A stretch of 64,000 nt of DNA from Paraburkholderia sp. CNPSo 3274 (GTDB taxonomy: Bacteria; Pseudomonadota; Gammaproteobacteria; Burkholderiales; Burkholderiaceae). Where the stretch lies: assembly GCF_024206475.1 (NCBI RefSeq), contig NZ_JAMBPR010000041.1:1-64000 (forward strand), in the 5' to 3' direction. Position 1 is the stretch's first letter, and the number at the start of each line of letters is the position of its first letter. The notes under the pieces are model-generated. The model was not told where the DNA came from, searched no databases, and worked only from the letters and a program-made list of their open reading frames with translations. Both the position numbers and the translations under genes were made by a program. This document shows, piece after piece, positions 43,125-55,828 of this stretch.

Positions 43125-44411
43125 ATGGACCTGATCATTCGCCGCGCGATGCTCGCGCATGCGCATCCCGCTGGGTACCCCACGGTGGATATCGGTATCG
43201 AGGCGGGGCGCATTACCGCGGTGGAGCCGCATCTCACAACGGCGGCGCGCGAGGAGATCGATGCCGCGGGTGCGCTCGTGAGCGCGCCGTTCGTCGATGC
43301 GCATTTCCACATGGACGCCACGCTCTCGTATGGCCTGCCGCGCGTGAACGCGTCGGGCACGCTGCTGGAGGGCATCGCGCTGTGGGGCGAGCTCAAGCCG
43401 CATCTCACGCAGGAGGCGCTCGTCGAACGCGCGCTTCAGTACTGCGACTGGGCCGTCGCGCGCGGGCTCCTCGCGATCCGCTCTCATGTCGATGTGTGCG
43501 ACGCACGGCTGCTCGCGGTCGAAGCGCTGCTCGAAGTGAAGCGCCGTGTCGCGCCATATCTCGATCTCCAGCTCGTGGCGTTTCCGCAGGATGGCGTATT
43601 GCGTAGCCCCGGTGCATTCGACAATCTCAAGCGCGCGATCGCGATGGGCGTGGAGGTGGTGGGCGGCATTCCCCACTTCGAGCGCACGATGGCGGAGGGC
43701 GCCGAATCGGTGCGGCTGCTTTGCGAGTTCGCCGCCGAAAAGGGCCTGCGCGTGGACATGCATTGCGACGAATCCGACGACCCGCTCTCGCGCCACATCG
43801 AAACGCTCGCGGCGCAAACGCATCGGCTGGGCATGCATGGGCGCGTGGCCGGGTCGCATCTCACGTCGATGCATTCGATGGACAACTACTACGTGAGCAA
43901 GCTGATACCGCTCATGCGCGAGTCGGGTGTCGCGGCGATTGCGAATCCGCTCATCAATATCACGCTGCAAGGGCGCTCCGATACCTACCCGAAGCGCCGC
44001 GGCATGACGCGCGTGCCCGAGTTGATGGCGGCAGGCGTGACGGTGGCGTTCGGCCACGACTGCGTGATGGACCCGTGGTACAGCTTCGGCTCGGGCGACA
44101 TGCTCGAAGTCGCGCACATGGGTCTGCATGTCGCGCAAATGACGGGCACCGACGCCTCGCGCGCCTGCTTCGACGCGGTGACCGTGAACGCCGCGACGAT
44201 ACTCGGCCTCGAAGGCTACGGCGTGGCGCCCGGTTGCGCGGCGAACCTCGTGGTGCTCGACGCGCGCGATCCCATCGAGGCGATCCGCCTGCGCGCGGCG
44301 CGGCTCGCGGTAGTGAGCCGGGGCAGGGTGGTGAGCCGGCAACCCGCGCAGCGCGCGGCGCTTGCGCTCGAAGGGCGGCCGGAAAGCGTCGATTTCAGGC
44401 TGCATCGATAA
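43125..44411 (+). CDS. Cytosine-deaminase-like amidohydrolase
   Basis: A 428-residue metal-dependent hydrolase of the CodA/atrazine-hydrolase type. Metal ligands appear as DAHFHMD (about residue 64), DMHCDESDD (His), GSHLTSMHS and FGHDCVMDPW (Asp). This is the CodA pattern, which suggests cytosine or another cyclic amidine or N-heterocycle as substrate; no transport gene is adjacent to confirm it. AAGGAG precedes ATG 43125. Confidence 0.87.
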   Translation: MDLIIRRAMLAHAHPAGYPTVDIGIEAGRITAVEPHLTTAAREEIDAAGALVSAPFVDAHFHMDATLSYGLPRVNASGTLLEGIALWGELKPHLTQEALVERALQYCDWAVARGLLAIRSHVDVCDARLLAVEALLEVKRRVAPYLDLQLVAFPQDGVLRSPGAFDNLKRAIAMGVEVVGGIPHFERTMAEGAESVRLLCEFAAEKGLRVDMHCDESDDPLSRHIETLAAQTHRLGMHGRVAGSHLTSMHSMDNYYVSKLIPLMRESGVAAIANPLINITLQGRSDTYPKRRGMTRVPELMAAGVTVAFGHDCVMDPWYSFGSGDMLEVAHMGLHVAQMTGTDASRACFDAVTVNAATILGLEGYGVAPGCAANLVVLDARDPIEAIRLRAARLAVVSRGRVVSRQPAQRAALALEGRPESVDFRLHR

Positions 44412-44426
44412 CACGCGAGGCAATAA

Positions 44427-44463
44427 AAAACCGCGCATGGGTTGCACACCCATGCGCGGTTTT
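44427..44463. terminator. Bidirectional terminator between amidohydrolase and prlC
   Basis: AAAACCGCGCATGGGT (44427-44442), loop TGCAC, ACCCATGCGCGGTTTT (44448-44463): a 16-bp perfect stem serving the convergent genes. Confidence 0.92.
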
Positions 44464-44494
44464 CGTTCGGATCGCTTACGAACGAGTCACGTGG

Positions 44495-46594
44495 TCACTG
44501 CTGTGCCGGCGGCTGTTCCATGCCGTTGTGGCGCAGCAGCGCGTCGATGTTCGGCTCGCGGCCGCGGAAGGCCTTGAACGACTCCATCGCCGGGCGGCTG
44601 CCGCCCACTTCCAGAATCTCCTTGCGGTAGCGCGTGCCGGTCGCTTCGTCGAGCACGCTCGACTTCGCGGCTTGCGCGGCTTCCTCGAAGGCTGCATAGG
44701 CATCGGCGGAAAGCACTTCGGCCCACTTGTAGCTGTAGTAGCCGGCCGCGTAGCCGCCCGCGAAGATGTGGCTGAACGTGTTCGGCCAACGCGAGAACGG
44801 CGCCTGCGGAATGACGTGGTAGCGCTCGTTGATTTCGCGCGCCAGGTCGTTCGCACTCTTGCCCTTCGAAGCCTCGAAGTCCACGTGCAGCGCCATGTCG
44901 AACATCGAAAATACGATCTGGCGCAGCGTGCCGAGACCGCTCTGGAAGTTCTTCGCGGCGAGCATCTTGTCGAAGAGTTCGCGCGGCAGCGGCCTGGCGG
45001 TCTCGACATGCGAGCTCATTTCGCGCACCACGTCCCATTCCCAGCAGAAGTTTTCCATGAACTGCGAGGGCAGTTCGACGGCATCCCACTCCACGCCGTT
45101 GATGCCCGACACGCCCAGTTCGTCCACACGCGTGAGCATGTGGTGCAGGCCGTGGCCGAACTCGTGGAAGAGCGTAATGACTTCGTCGTGCGTGAAGCAC
45201 GCGGGGCGGCCGCCCACCGGCGCCGAGAAGTTGCACGTGAGATACGCGACGGGCGTTTGCACGTCATTGCCTTCGAGCTTGCGGCGCGAGCGGGCGTCGT
45301 CCATCCATGCGCCGCCGCGTTTGCCTTCACGTGCATAGAGGTCGAGATAGAACTGCGCGACGAGCGTGCCGTCCGCGTTTTCCACGCGGAAGAAACGCAC
45401 ATCGGGATTCCACACCGGCGCGCTGTCCGGGCGGATGCGCACGCCAAACAGCGTTTCCGTGACCTTGAACAGGCCCTGCAGCACGAAGTCTTCCGGGAAG
45501 TACTGCTTCACTTCGTTTTCCGAGAACGAATAGCGCTTCTGGCGCAGACGCTCGGCGGCGTACGCCATGTCCCACGGCTCGATCTGCGTGAGGCCCAGTT
45601 CGCTCGCGGCGAATTCGCGCAGCTCTTCCCAGTCCTTTTCGGCGTGCGGGCGCGCGCGTGTGGCGAGGTCTTCGAGGAAGCTCATTACCTGAGCCGGCGT
45701 TTCCGCCATCTTCGGCGTGAGCGAGACTTCGGCGAAGTTGTTGTAGCCGAGCATCTTCGCTTCTTCGGCGCGCAGCTTCAGTTGCTCCTCGATGATCGCT
45801 GTGTTGTCCCATTCGGCCTTGCCGCTGCCGTAGACGGGGCCAAGCTCGGATGCGCGCGTGACGTAGGCGCGGTACATCGTCTCGCGCAGCGCGCGGTTTT
45901 CCGAATACTGCAGCACCGGGAAGTACGAGGGGAAGTGCAGCGTGAACTTCCAGCCTTCCTTGTTCTCGCGCTCGGCAGCTTCGCGGGCGGCGGCGATCAC
46001 GTCCTCGGGCAGGCCCGCGAGATCGGCTTCACTCGTGGCGTAGAACGCATAGCCATTGGTCGCGTCGAGCACATGGTCGGAGAAGGCTTTGGCAAGCGCG
46101 GCCTGGCGTTCCTGCAGTTCGGCGAAGCGCGGCTTCTGGTCTTCGGGCAATTCCGCCCCGGAGAGGCGGAAGTCGCGCAGCGAGTTGTCGAGGATCTTCT
46201 TGCGCTCGCCCGAGAGCAGCTCGAACGAGTTGTGATTCGTGATGGCCTTGTACTTCTTGAAGAGCTCGAGATTCTGGCCGACGCTCGACCAGAATTCGGT
46301 CACGCGCGGCAGGTTCTCGCCGTGGGCGGCGCGCAATTCCGGCGTGTCGGCGACGGCGTTCAGGTGGCCGACCACGCCCCAGGCGCGCGAAAGCGGCTCG
46401 CTGGCGCGCTCGACCGGCTCGACCACGTCGCTCCATTGCGCGGGCGTCATGGGTTGCGCGGCGCGCTCGACTGCGGCCTTCGCGTTCGCGAGCAGGACGT
46501 CGAGCGCGGGCGTCACATGCTCGGGGCGGATTTCGCCAAAGCGCGGCAGTCCGGTGAAGTCGAGGAGCGGATTGTCGGAGGGGGTAGTAGCCAT
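44495..46594 (-). CDS. prlC: Oligopeptidase A (M3 family)
   Basis: A 699-residue zinc metallopeptidase. The zinc motif is LFHEFGHGLHHM (HExxH, first His about residue 477), with the third ligand Glu downstream. It degrades short peptides, including cleaved signal peptides, in the cytoplasm. The start at ATG 46594 gives the family N-terminus DNPLLDFTGLPRF; a longer frame upstream is not conserved in type. It lies downstream of folD on the same strand, separated by 248 bp and a terminator. Confidence 0.95.
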   Translation of the reverse strand: MATTPSDNPLLDFTGLPRFGEIRPEHVTPALDVLLANAKAAVERAAQPMTPAQWSDVVEPVERASEPLSRAWGVVGHLNAVADTPELRAAHGENLPRVTEFWSSVGQNLELFKKYKAITNHNSFELLSGERKKILDNSLRDFRLSGAELPEDQKPRFAELQERQAALAKAFSDHVLDATNGYAFYATSEADLAGLPEDVIAAAREAAERENKEGWKFTLHFPSYFPVLQYSENRALRETMYRAYVTRASELGPVYGSGKAEWDNTAIIEEQLKLRAEEAKMLGYNNFAEVSLTPKMAETPAQVMSFLEDLATRARPHAEKDWEELREFAASELGLTQIEPWDMAYAAERLRQKRYSFSENEVKQYFPEDFVLQGLFKVTETLFGVRIRPDSAPVWNPDVRFFRVENADGTLVAQFYLDLYAREGKRGGAWMDDARSRRKLEGNDVQTPVAYLTCNFSAPVGGRPACFTHDEVITLFHEFGHGLHHMLTRVDELGVSGINGVEWDAVELPSQFMENFCWEWDVVREMSSHVETARPLPRELFDKMLAAKNFQSGLGTLRQIVFSMFDMALHVDFEASKGKSANDLAREINERYHVIPQAPFSRWPNTFSHIFAGGYAAGYYSYKWAEVLSADAYAAFEEAAQAAKSSVLDEATGTRYRKEILEVGGSRPAMESFKAFRGREPNIDALLRHNGMEQPPAQQ

Positions 46595-46782
46595 GATGCT
46601 TCCTGTTCCTGTCTGTCGCGGGTTAGGGGACCGGGGCGCGGCATGCGCGCGAACCCGATAGCCAGAGTATTGGGGCGCCAAGCGCGCTTTCCAACCGGGT
46701 TATCCGAGCAAATTAACAGATGTCGGGGGGCGGTGGCGCAATCGCGGCTGCCGTCGTTCAAGCGGGCGGCGCCGCAAAAAGA

Positions 46783-46805
46783 AAGCGGCCCGTGATGGGC
46801 CGCTT
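46783..46805 (-). terminator. Terminator of folD
   Basis: AAGCGGCCC and GGGCCGCTT with a 5-nt loop, followed on the minus strand by TTTCTTTTT. It lies downstream of folD. Confidence 0.82.
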
Positions 46806-46842
46806 CGGGAACGTCATGGCGTGACGCGTCGTCGCCTGTTGC

Positions 46843-47697
46843 TTACTCGCCTGCCGCGCGCTCCGCCGCTTCGATCGTGTTCACGAGGAGCATCGTGATG
46901 GTCATCGGGCCGACGCCGCCCGGCACCGGCGTGATGAAGCCGGCCACGTCCTTCAGGCCCGCGAAATCGACGTCACCGCAGAGCTTGCCGTGATCGTCGC
47001 GGTTCATGCCGACGTCGATCACGGTAGCGCCGGGCTTCACCATGTCGGCGGTCAGCACGTTGCGCTTGCCCACTGCGGCGACGACGATATCGGCGTCGCG
47101 CGTGTGCTTCGCGAGGTCGCGCGTTTTGCTGTGGCAGACCGTGACCGTCACACCCTTTTCGAGCAGCAGGAGCGCCATCGGCTTGCCGACGATGTTCGAG
47201 CGGCCGATCACCACGGCGTTCGCGCCTTCGAGCGGGATCTTGTATTCCTCGAACATCTTCATCACGCCATAGGGCGTGCAGGGGCGAAAGAGCGGCTGGC
47301 CCGTCATGAGCGCGCCCGCGTTGGCGACGTGAAAGCCGTCCACGTCCTTCTCGGGCGCGATGGCCTCGATCACCTTGTGGCTGTCGATGTGCTTCGGCAG
47401 CGGCAACTGCACGAGAATGCCGTTGATCTTCGGATCGCGGTTCAACTCGTCGATGCGCTTGAGCAGGTCGGCTTCGGAAAGCGATGCGGCATAGCGGTCG
47501 TACGACGAGTAGAGGCCGTTGTCTTCGCAGGCCTTGATCTTGTTGCGCACGTAGACTTCGCTCGCCGGATTGTCGCCGACCAGCACGACGGCGAGGCCCG
47601 GCTGATGACCGCGGGCGGTGAGGGCGGCGGCGCGCGTGGCGACTTGCGCGCGCAGTTTCTTGGAGAGGGCGTTGCCGTCGATGATAGTGGCAGTCAT
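46843..47697 (-). CDS. folD: Bifunctional methylenetetrahydrofolate dehydrogenase/cyclohydrolase
   Basis: A 284-residue FolD. The catalytic YVRNKIKAC (Lys56 region), LVQLPLPKH, IGRSNIVGKP for NADP binding and PVPGGVGPMT at the C-terminus are all present. It interconverts 5,10-methylene-, methenyl- and 10-formyl-tetrahydrofolate for purine and formyl-Met synthesis. The start at ATG 47697 is chosen because upstream in-frame sequence is arginine/proline-rich and not family-like. Confidence 0.96.
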   Translation of the reverse strand: MTATIIDGNALSKKLRAQVATRAAALTARGHQPGLAVVLVGDNPASEVYVRNKIKACEDNGLYSSYDRYAASLSEADLLKRIDELNRDPKINGILVQLPLPKHIDSHKVIEAIAPEKDVDGFHVANAGALMTGQPLFRPCTPYGVMKMFEEYKIPLEGANAVVIGRSNIVGKPMALLLLEKGVTVTVCHSKTRDLAKHTRDADIVVAAVGKRNVLTADMVKPGATVIDVGMNRDDHGKLCGDVDFAGLKDVAGFITPVPGGVGPMTITMLLVNTIEAAERAAGE

Positions 47698-47921
47698 GGT
47701 CGGTCGGGGTCGAGAGTGGGCAATGCGGGCTCGAGTGCGCTCGTGCGGGCGCGAGCGCTGGCGCGCGTGGGGCGGGCGCCATTCGAAGGGCGACATTATA
47801 CCCGCGCGGCGGGCATGCTCCGGCCTGAACGGACGATGGGCGAGGGAAGAGAGTCGCGGCGAGACGCCGCCGGCAGCATTCGCGCGCCGTGGCGCGCGAA
47901 TGCTGCCGGAGAAAGACGCGC

Positions 47922-48569
47922 TTACTGCTGCGCCTGTTGCGGCTTGTTGGAGAGCGCGAGACGCAGCAGGTCGGCGACCGTGTTGACGTTGAGCTTCTCC
48001 ATGATGTTGGCGCGGTGCGCCTCCACCGTCTTGATGCTGATCCCGAGGTCGTCGGCGATCTGCTTGTTCAGGCGGCCCGCGATGATGCGCTCGAGCACCT
48101 GGTGCTCGCGCGCCGTGAGCTTGCCCAGACGTTCGGCGGCGGCGCGCTGTTGCTGCACGCTGCTGCTTTCGTTGCGCGCCTTGTCGAGCATGCGTTCCAC
48201 CAGCTTGCGCAGCTCGGCTTCGTCGAAGGGCTTCTCGATGAAGTCCATCGCTCCCTTCTTCATGGTCGAGACGGCCATCGGCACGTCGCCGTGGCCCGTC
48301 ACGAAGATGATCGGCAGCGAGGCGTTTTCCGCGATCAGGCGTTCCTGCAGTTCGAGGCCGCTCATGCCCTGCATGCGCACGTCGAGAATCATGCAGGCGA
48401 TCTGGCCAGCCTGTTGGGCCGGCTGGTATGCCTCGAGGAACTCCTCCGCGCTATTGAAACACTGGACGCGGTAGCCGTTCGCTTCGAGGAGCCAACGCAG
48501 GGAGTCTCGTACGGCCTCGTCGTCATCGACAACAAAGACGGTTTCCTGGGTGGTGACTGGGCTGTTCAT
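47922..48569 (-). CDS. FixJ/TtrR-type response regulator
   Basis: A 215-residue two-domain regulator: receiver (FVVDDDEAVRDSL, phospho-acceptor Asp63 in ILDVRMQG, Lys in IEKPF) and LuxR-type helix-turn-helix (residues about 148-205, LTAREHQVLERI). Its start overlaps the stop of the sensor kinase gene (ATGA), so the pair is translationally coupled. The family regulates respiration, tetrathionate or C4-dicarboxylate genes; the regulon here is not shown. Confidence 0.93.
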   Translation of the reverse strand: MNSPVTTQETVFVVDDDEAVRDSLRWLLEANGYRVQCFNSAEEFLEAYQPAQQAGQIACMILDVRMQGMSGLELQERLIAENASLPIIFVTGHGDVPMAVSTMKKGAMDFIEKPFDEAELRKLVERMLDKARNESSSVQQQRAAAERLGKLTAREHQVLERIIAGRLNKQIADDLGISIKTVEAHRANIMEKLNVNTVADLLRLALSNKPQQAQQ

Positions 48570-51079
48570 GACTCTCCCGTAACGGTTTGTGGAGTCGGTT
48601 CGTCGGTGTTCCGCGAGGGGGTATCCGATTCGCCGATGGGCAGACTGCAATGGAACGTTGCGCCGCTGATGTGGCCGTCGGATTCGACGTTGTTGACCAC
48701 CCAGAGACGCCCGCGGTGCGATTCGATAATGGAGCGGCAGATGTTCAGGCCCATGCCCATGCCGTCCGACTTGGTGCTGTAGAACGGCTCGAAGAGGCGC
48801 TCGGCCGTGGCTTCGTCGACGCCGGGGCCCTGATCGACCACGCTGATGCATACGTTGCCGCCTTCACGCTTCACGGTCACACGGATGACCGGGTCGATCG
48901 CATTCGGGCGCGCTTCGGCCATGGCTTCCGCCGCGTTCTTCAGCAGATTGACGAGCACCTGTTCGATCAGCACCGGATCGACGTAGATGACGGGCATGCG
49001 CGAGCGCATGTCGGTCACGATGCGGATGCGGCGCTTGCGCGCCTCGATCTCGGCGAGGCCCACCGCGTCGGCGACGATGTCGGCCACGCGTGTGGCCTGG
49101 CGCTTGGGCTCGGAGCGCTTCACGAACTCGCGGATGCGCTTGATGATCATGCCCGCGCGCACGGCTTGCTGCGCCGTTTTCTCGAGCACGGGCAGCAGGT
49201 TGTCGGGCGCGGCGCGGCCCGACTTCACGAGCGCGACGGTGCCAGAGGCGTAGTTGTTGATCGCCGCGAGCGGCTGGTTCAGCTCGTGCGCGAGCGACGA
49301 GGCCATTTCGCCCATCGTCATCAGGCGGCTCGTGAACTGGAGCTTCTCGTCCTGCTGGCGGGCCAGTTCCTGCGCCTGCTTGCGCGTGGTGATGTCGGTC
49401 GCGATCTGCATCTGCGCGAGGTGGCCGTCCACCCACTGGATGTACTGGCGGCGCACTTCGAACCACTTCTGAATGCTCTCGACGTAGACCTCCTGCGCGT
49501 CCGCCGTGCTCTCGGTGAGCGCGGTGGCGGGCAGGCCGGCGAAGGCGTCGACCATGTCGATCGAATCGGAAGACGCGCTCGCCGAATCGAAGCCGCCGCC
49601 GCCCGCGAGTTCCAGATGGCCGTCCGGGCGGATGCCGAACAGGTGGCGGTAGTAGCGGTTCGCAAACAACAGTTCGGCTTCGTCGGCGGCGAGCACCGAG
49701 ACGGCGGCATCGAGGCTTTCGAGCACGGTGGTGAAGCGCTCGTGCGCGGCGGCGAGTTCTTCGCGTGCGCGCTTGGGCTCCGTGATGTCGGTCATCGACG
49801 ACATCCAGCCAGTCTGCCGGCCCGAGCTGTCGATCAGCGGTGAGACATAGAGCCGCGCGTGGAACTGCGAGCCGTCCTTGCGGCGCACGCGCAGTTCGAA
49901 CCCCGAGGAGGGCGCCTTGCCGCGCAGCGTCATGTCGAGCTGGCGCTGCATTTCGGGGTAGGCGTCGCGCGGCCAGTAGGGGAACGGTGCGTTCTTGCCC
50001 ACGAGGTCGCTTTCGTCCCAGCCGGTCATGCGGCAGAACGCCGGGTTCACGTGCGTGATGCGACCGTGCATGTCGAGCACGCGCATGCCGATCAGCACCG
50101 AGTTTTCCATCGCGCGGCGGAAGAACGCCTCGGCGTAGAGCGCCTGCTGCGCCTCGAAGCGCTGGCGCGTGTGCTTCCAGAGGCTCCAGAGGCTCCACAG
50201 CACGAAGCACGACAGCCCCGCGACCAGCCACACGAGCGTGTTGTTCGTGAAGTTGGTCATCTGCGGATACGAGTACACGCGTACCGAAACGCCCTGGCCA
50301 GGCGGGTCGAGCGGCAGGTCGTAATAGACGTCGCGCGGCAGGCGCGGACGCGTCGAGGTGGTGGCGAGCTCGCGGTTGTTCGCGTCGAGAATCGAAATCT
50401 TGTACTTGGCCGACAGTTCGGGCGGGATGTCGTGCTTCAGGATGCCTTCGACCGAGAACACGGCCGCGATCGAACCAAGAAATTCCCGATCGCGGTATAC
50501 CGGCGTTTGCAGCGTGATGTAGCCGTTACCGACGTCGTCGTAAATAAGCGGCGAATACACCTGGCGGCGCGTGGCGCGCGCCTCGGCGAAAGCGGCCTTC
50601 ACGGCCTCGTCCATTTGCGCGTCGTTGGGCTTCGCAAGGCGCTGGCCGAAAACCGGCATCGCCGTGTTGGGCCAGCGTGGCTCCTCCAGGCTCGTGTACC
50701 AGTTGAGATAGAGGATCTCCGGATGGCCCTGCATGATGTCCGTGGTGGACGTCTGGAAATACTGCGGATCGCTGTGGCCCGCGGCGAGGTCGCGGGCAAG
50801 CGCCTGTAGCTGCTCCTGCGCGCCTGTCATCGAAAGCCGGATTTGCTGCTGGGCCCACGCCACGTTGCGGTAGAGCGTGTCTTCCTGCTGCTGTTGCTCG
50901 CGCCGGTTCAGGCTCCACAAGATCAGGCTCATGACGATCAGAAACACGACGATCGACAGGAGCGGCGTCAGCAAATAGGAATTCGACCACCAGGGTCCGT
51001 GGTGCCAGCGAGATGGCGACGACTCGCCGGGCGTTCCGGGCGGCCGCGCCGAGCGTGCGAAAAGCCGTTCGGTCAACAT
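48566..51079 (-). CDS. Membrane PAS sensor histidine kinase (FixL/DctB-like)
   Basis: An 837-residue kinase. The first membrane helix spans about residues 34-57 and the second about 281-301, enclosing a periplasmic sensor domain of about 220 residues. Two PAS domains follow (about 320-440 and 450-570), then HisKA (SSLAHELNQPLAA, His598) and HATPase (NLLKNAAEAM, DQGPGV, GMGMGLN). It partners the FixJ-type regulator encoded 3' to it. No heme-binding signature of FixL was identified in either PAS, so oxygen sensing is not implied. It is divergent from aceE. Confidence 0.92.
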   Translation of the reverse strand: MLTERLFARSARPPGTPGESSPSRWHHGPWWSNSYLLTPLLSIVVFLIVMSLILWSLNRREQQQQEDTLYRNVAWAQQQIRLSMTGAQEQLQALARDLAAGHSDPQYFQTSTTDIMQGHPEILYLNWYTSLEEPRWPNTAMPVFGQRLAKPNDAQMDEAVKAAFAEARATRRQVYSPLIYDDVGNGYITLQTPVYRDREFLGSIAAVFSVEGILKHDIPPELSAKYKISILDANNRELATTSTRPRLPRDVYYDLPLDPPGQGVSVRVYSYPQMTNFTNNTLVWLVAGLSCFVLWSLWSLWKHTRQRFEAQQALYAEAFFRRAMENSVLIGMRVLDMHGRITHVNPAFCRMTGWDESDLVGKNAPFPYWPRDAYPEMQRQLDMTLRGKAPSSGFELRVRRKDGSQFHARLYVSPLIDSSGRQTGWMSSMTDITEPKRAREELAAAHERFTTVLESLDAAVSVLAADEAELLFANRYYRHLFGIRPDGHLELAGGGGFDSASASSDSIDMVDAFAGLPATALTESTADAQEVYVESIQKWFEVRRQYIQWVDGHLAQMQIATDITTRKQAQELARQQDEKLQFTSRLMTMGEMASSLAHELNQPLAAINNYASGTVALVKSGRAAPDNLLPVLEKTAQQAVRAGMIIKRIREFVKRSEPKRQATRVADIVADAVGLAEIEARKRRIRIVTDMRSRMPVIYVDPVLIEQVLVNLLKNAAEAMAEARPNAIDPVIRVTVKREGGNVCISVVDQGPGVDEATAERLFEPFYSTKSDGMGMGLNICRSIIESHRGRLWVVNNVESDGHISGATFHCSLPIGESDTPSRNTDEPTPQTVTGES

Positions 51080-51374
51080 GGCAAGGATTGTAGCGCAGCG
51101 TAAGACACGGAAATGCCGCGAAAAAAGCCGTAAATCGCCGATAAACGGGTGCAAACTGGCCGTTATCGGCTCAAGGGCGCGAACGATTATGCGTGCGCTG
51201 CAACAATTTTTCGCATTATAAAATCGCATCTCGCAATTCGAAAATTTTGTTGCGCGATGGTCGGGGGGGTCTTTACAATCGCCCCGAAGCTGCTGCGGTT
51301 GGCCCGGTCACGTCTTAAGCGTCGCCGCCCGCATGATCCGATCAACAGCGTTCCCCTACATCCAGGAGACGAGC
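51080..51374. promoter_or_regulatory. Divergent promoter region, sensor kinase / aceE
   Basis: A 295-bp region, AT-rich from about 51185 to 51250. A plausible aceE promoter is TTGCGC (51250-51255) and TACAAT (51274-51279), spacer 18 bp. I see no clear PdhR-type operator. The minus-strand kinase promoter was not resolved. Confidence 0.55.
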
Positions 51375-54071
<2,697 letters not shown>

Positions 54072-54097
54072 CCCATCACCCCTGTGCATGGCATGTG

Positions 54098-54120
54098 CGC
54101 CTCCCCGAAGCGGGGAGGCG
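54098..54120 (+). other. Intercistronic hairpin aceE-aceF
   Basis: CGCCTCCCC (54098-54106), loop GAAGC, GGGGAGGCG (54112-54120): a 9-bp perfect stem in the 78-bp gap, with no T-run. It probably acts in mRNA stability or processing, letting E1 and E2 levels differ. Confidence 0.7.
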
Positions 54121-54149
54121 TGTCGTATGCGGCCCCGGAGACACTAACA

Positions 54150-55820
54150 ATGAGTCAAGCGATCGAAGTCAAGGTGCCGGACATCGGCGATTACAAGGAC
54201 ATTCCTGTGATCGAGGTGCTGGTGAAGGCGGGCGATACCGTCGAAAAAGAGCAGTCCCTCGTCACGCTCGAGTCGGACAAGGCGACCATGGATGTGCCGA
54301 GCCCGGCGTCGGGCACGGTCAAGGAAGTGAAGGTCAAGGTCGGCGACAACGTCTCGGAAGGCTCGCTCGTGCTGGTGCTGGACGGCGCCGGCGCAGCCGC
54401 TGCGCCCGCCGCTCCCGCGCCCGCCGCGAAGGCAGAGAAGGCCGCTCCTGCCGCTGCGCCCGCGCAACCGGCTGCGCCGGCCCCCGCTGCCGCGCCCGCC
54501 GCGAGCGGCGGCGTGCAGTCGGTCAAGGTCCCCGACATCGGCGACTACAAGGACGTACCGGTCATCGAGATCGGCGTGAAGGTCGGCGACCGCGTCGAGA
54601 AGGAGCAGTCGCTCGTCACGCTCGAGTCGGACAAGGCAACCATGGACGTGCCGAGCCCCGTGGCCGGCGTCGTCAAGGCAATCCTGGTCAAGGTCGGCGA
54701 TAACGTGTCGGAAGGCACCGAGATCGTCGTCGTCGAAGCGGAAGGCGCCGCGGCTCCCGCCGCCGCACCGGCTGCGAAGCACGTCGAAGAGCCGTCGGAC
54801 GCACCCCAGCATGAGCCGGCCAGGCCCGCGGCCGCCGCGCCGTCGGCACTCGCGCAGGCGCCGATCATTCCGGCAGGCGAAGGCGGCACGCGCCGTCCGA
54901 GCCACGCCTCGCCGTCCGTGCGCAAGTTCGCGCGCGAACTCGGCGTGGACGTTGGGCGCGTTGCAGGTACGGGTCCGAAGGGCCGCATCACCCAGGACGA
55001 CGTCACCGCGTTCGTGAAGGGCGTGATGACGGGCGCGCTCGCAGCGCCGGCCGGCGCCGCAGCCGCACCGGCTGCGGGCGGCGCGGGCCTGAATCTGCTG
55101 CCCTGGCCGAAGGTCGATTTCACGAAGTTCGGCCCGATCGATACGCAGCCGCTTTCGCGCATCAAGAAGATTTCCGGCGCGAACCTGCACCGCAACTGGG
55201 TCATGATCCCGCACGTCACGAATAACGACGAAGCGGATATCACCGACCTCGAAGCGCTGCGCGTGCAGCTGAACAAGGAAAACGAGAAGGCGGGCGTGAA
55301 GTTCACGATGCTCGCGTTCGTCATCAAGGCCTGCGTCGCGGCGCTCAAGAAGTTCCCGGCGTTCAATGCGAGCCTCGACGGGGACAATCTCGTCTTCAAG
55401 CAGTACTACCACATCGGTTTTGCCGCCGACACGCCGAACGGCCTCGTCGTCCCGGTGATCCGCGACGCGGACAAGAAGGGTCTCGTCGACATCGCCAGGG
55501 AAATGGCCGAGCTCTCGAAGCTCGCGCGCGACGGCAAGCTCAAGCCGGACCAGATGCAAGGCGGCTGCTTCTCGATCTCGTCGCTCGGCGGCATCGGCGG
55601 CACGCATTTCACGCCGATCATCAACGCACCGGAAGTGGCGATCCTCGGCCTGTCGAAGAGCGCGATGAAGCCGGTGTGGGATGGCAAGCAGTTCGTGCCG
55701 CGCCTCACGCTGCCGCTGTCGCTCTCGTACGATCACCGCGTGATCGACGGTGCGGCTGCCGCGCGCTTCAACGCGTACCTCACTTCGATCCTCGGCGATT
55801 TCCGCCGCGTGATTCTGTAA
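54150..55820 (+). CDS. aceF: Dihydrolipoamide acetyltransferase (E2) of pyruvate dehydrogenase
   Basis: A 556-residue E2 with two tandem lipoyl domains whose lipoylated lysines lie in ESDKATMD (Lys44 and Lys162), joined by long Ala/Pro-rich linkers. Then come a peripheral-subunit-binding domain (about residues 248-286, ASPSVRKFAREL) and the catalytic acetyltransferase domain ending in SYDHRVIDG (His529, Asp533). It is the core of the PDH complex, passing acetyl groups to CoA. E. coli AceF has three lipoyl domains; two is common in this lineage, and a third sits on Lpd here. Confidence 0.97.
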   Translation: MSQAIEVKVPDIGDYKDIPVIEVLVKAGDTVEKEQSLVTLESDKATMDVPSPASGTVKEVKVKVGDNVSEGSLVLVLDGAGAAAAPAAPAPAAKAEKAAPAAAPAQPAAPAPAAAPAASGGVQSVKVPDIGDYKDVPVIEIGVKVGDRVEKEQSLVTLESDKATMDVPSPVAGVVKAILVKVGDNVSEGTEIVVVEAEGAAAPAAAPAAKHVEEPSDAPQHEPARPAAAAPSALAQAPIIPAGEGGTRRPSHASPSVRKFARELGVDVGRVAGTGPKGRITQDDVTAFVKGVMTGALAAPAGAAAAPAAGGAGLNLLPWPKVDFTKFGPIDTQPLSRIKKISGANLHRNWVMIPHVTNNDEADITDLEALRVQLNKENEKAGVKFTMLAFVIKACVAALKKFPAFNASLDGDNLVFKQYYHIGFAADTPNGLVVPVIRDADKKGLVDIAREMAELSKLARDGKLKPDQMQGGCFSISSLGGIGGTHFTPIINAPEVAILGLSKSAMKPVWDGKQFVPRLTLPLSLSYDHRVIDGAAAARFNAYLTSILGDFRRVIL

Positions 55821-55828
55821 AACCGATT

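Noticed and set aside
43721..46795. 1024-residue plus-strand frame opposite prlC
   Set aside because: Contains the reverse of PrlC zinc-motif codons; PrlC on the minus strand is unmistakable.
48566..51079. Calling the sensor kinase an oxygen-sensing FixL
   Set aside because: It has two membrane helices and a large periplasmic domain, and I saw no heme-PAS signature; FixL-like is used only for the kinase/regulator pairing.
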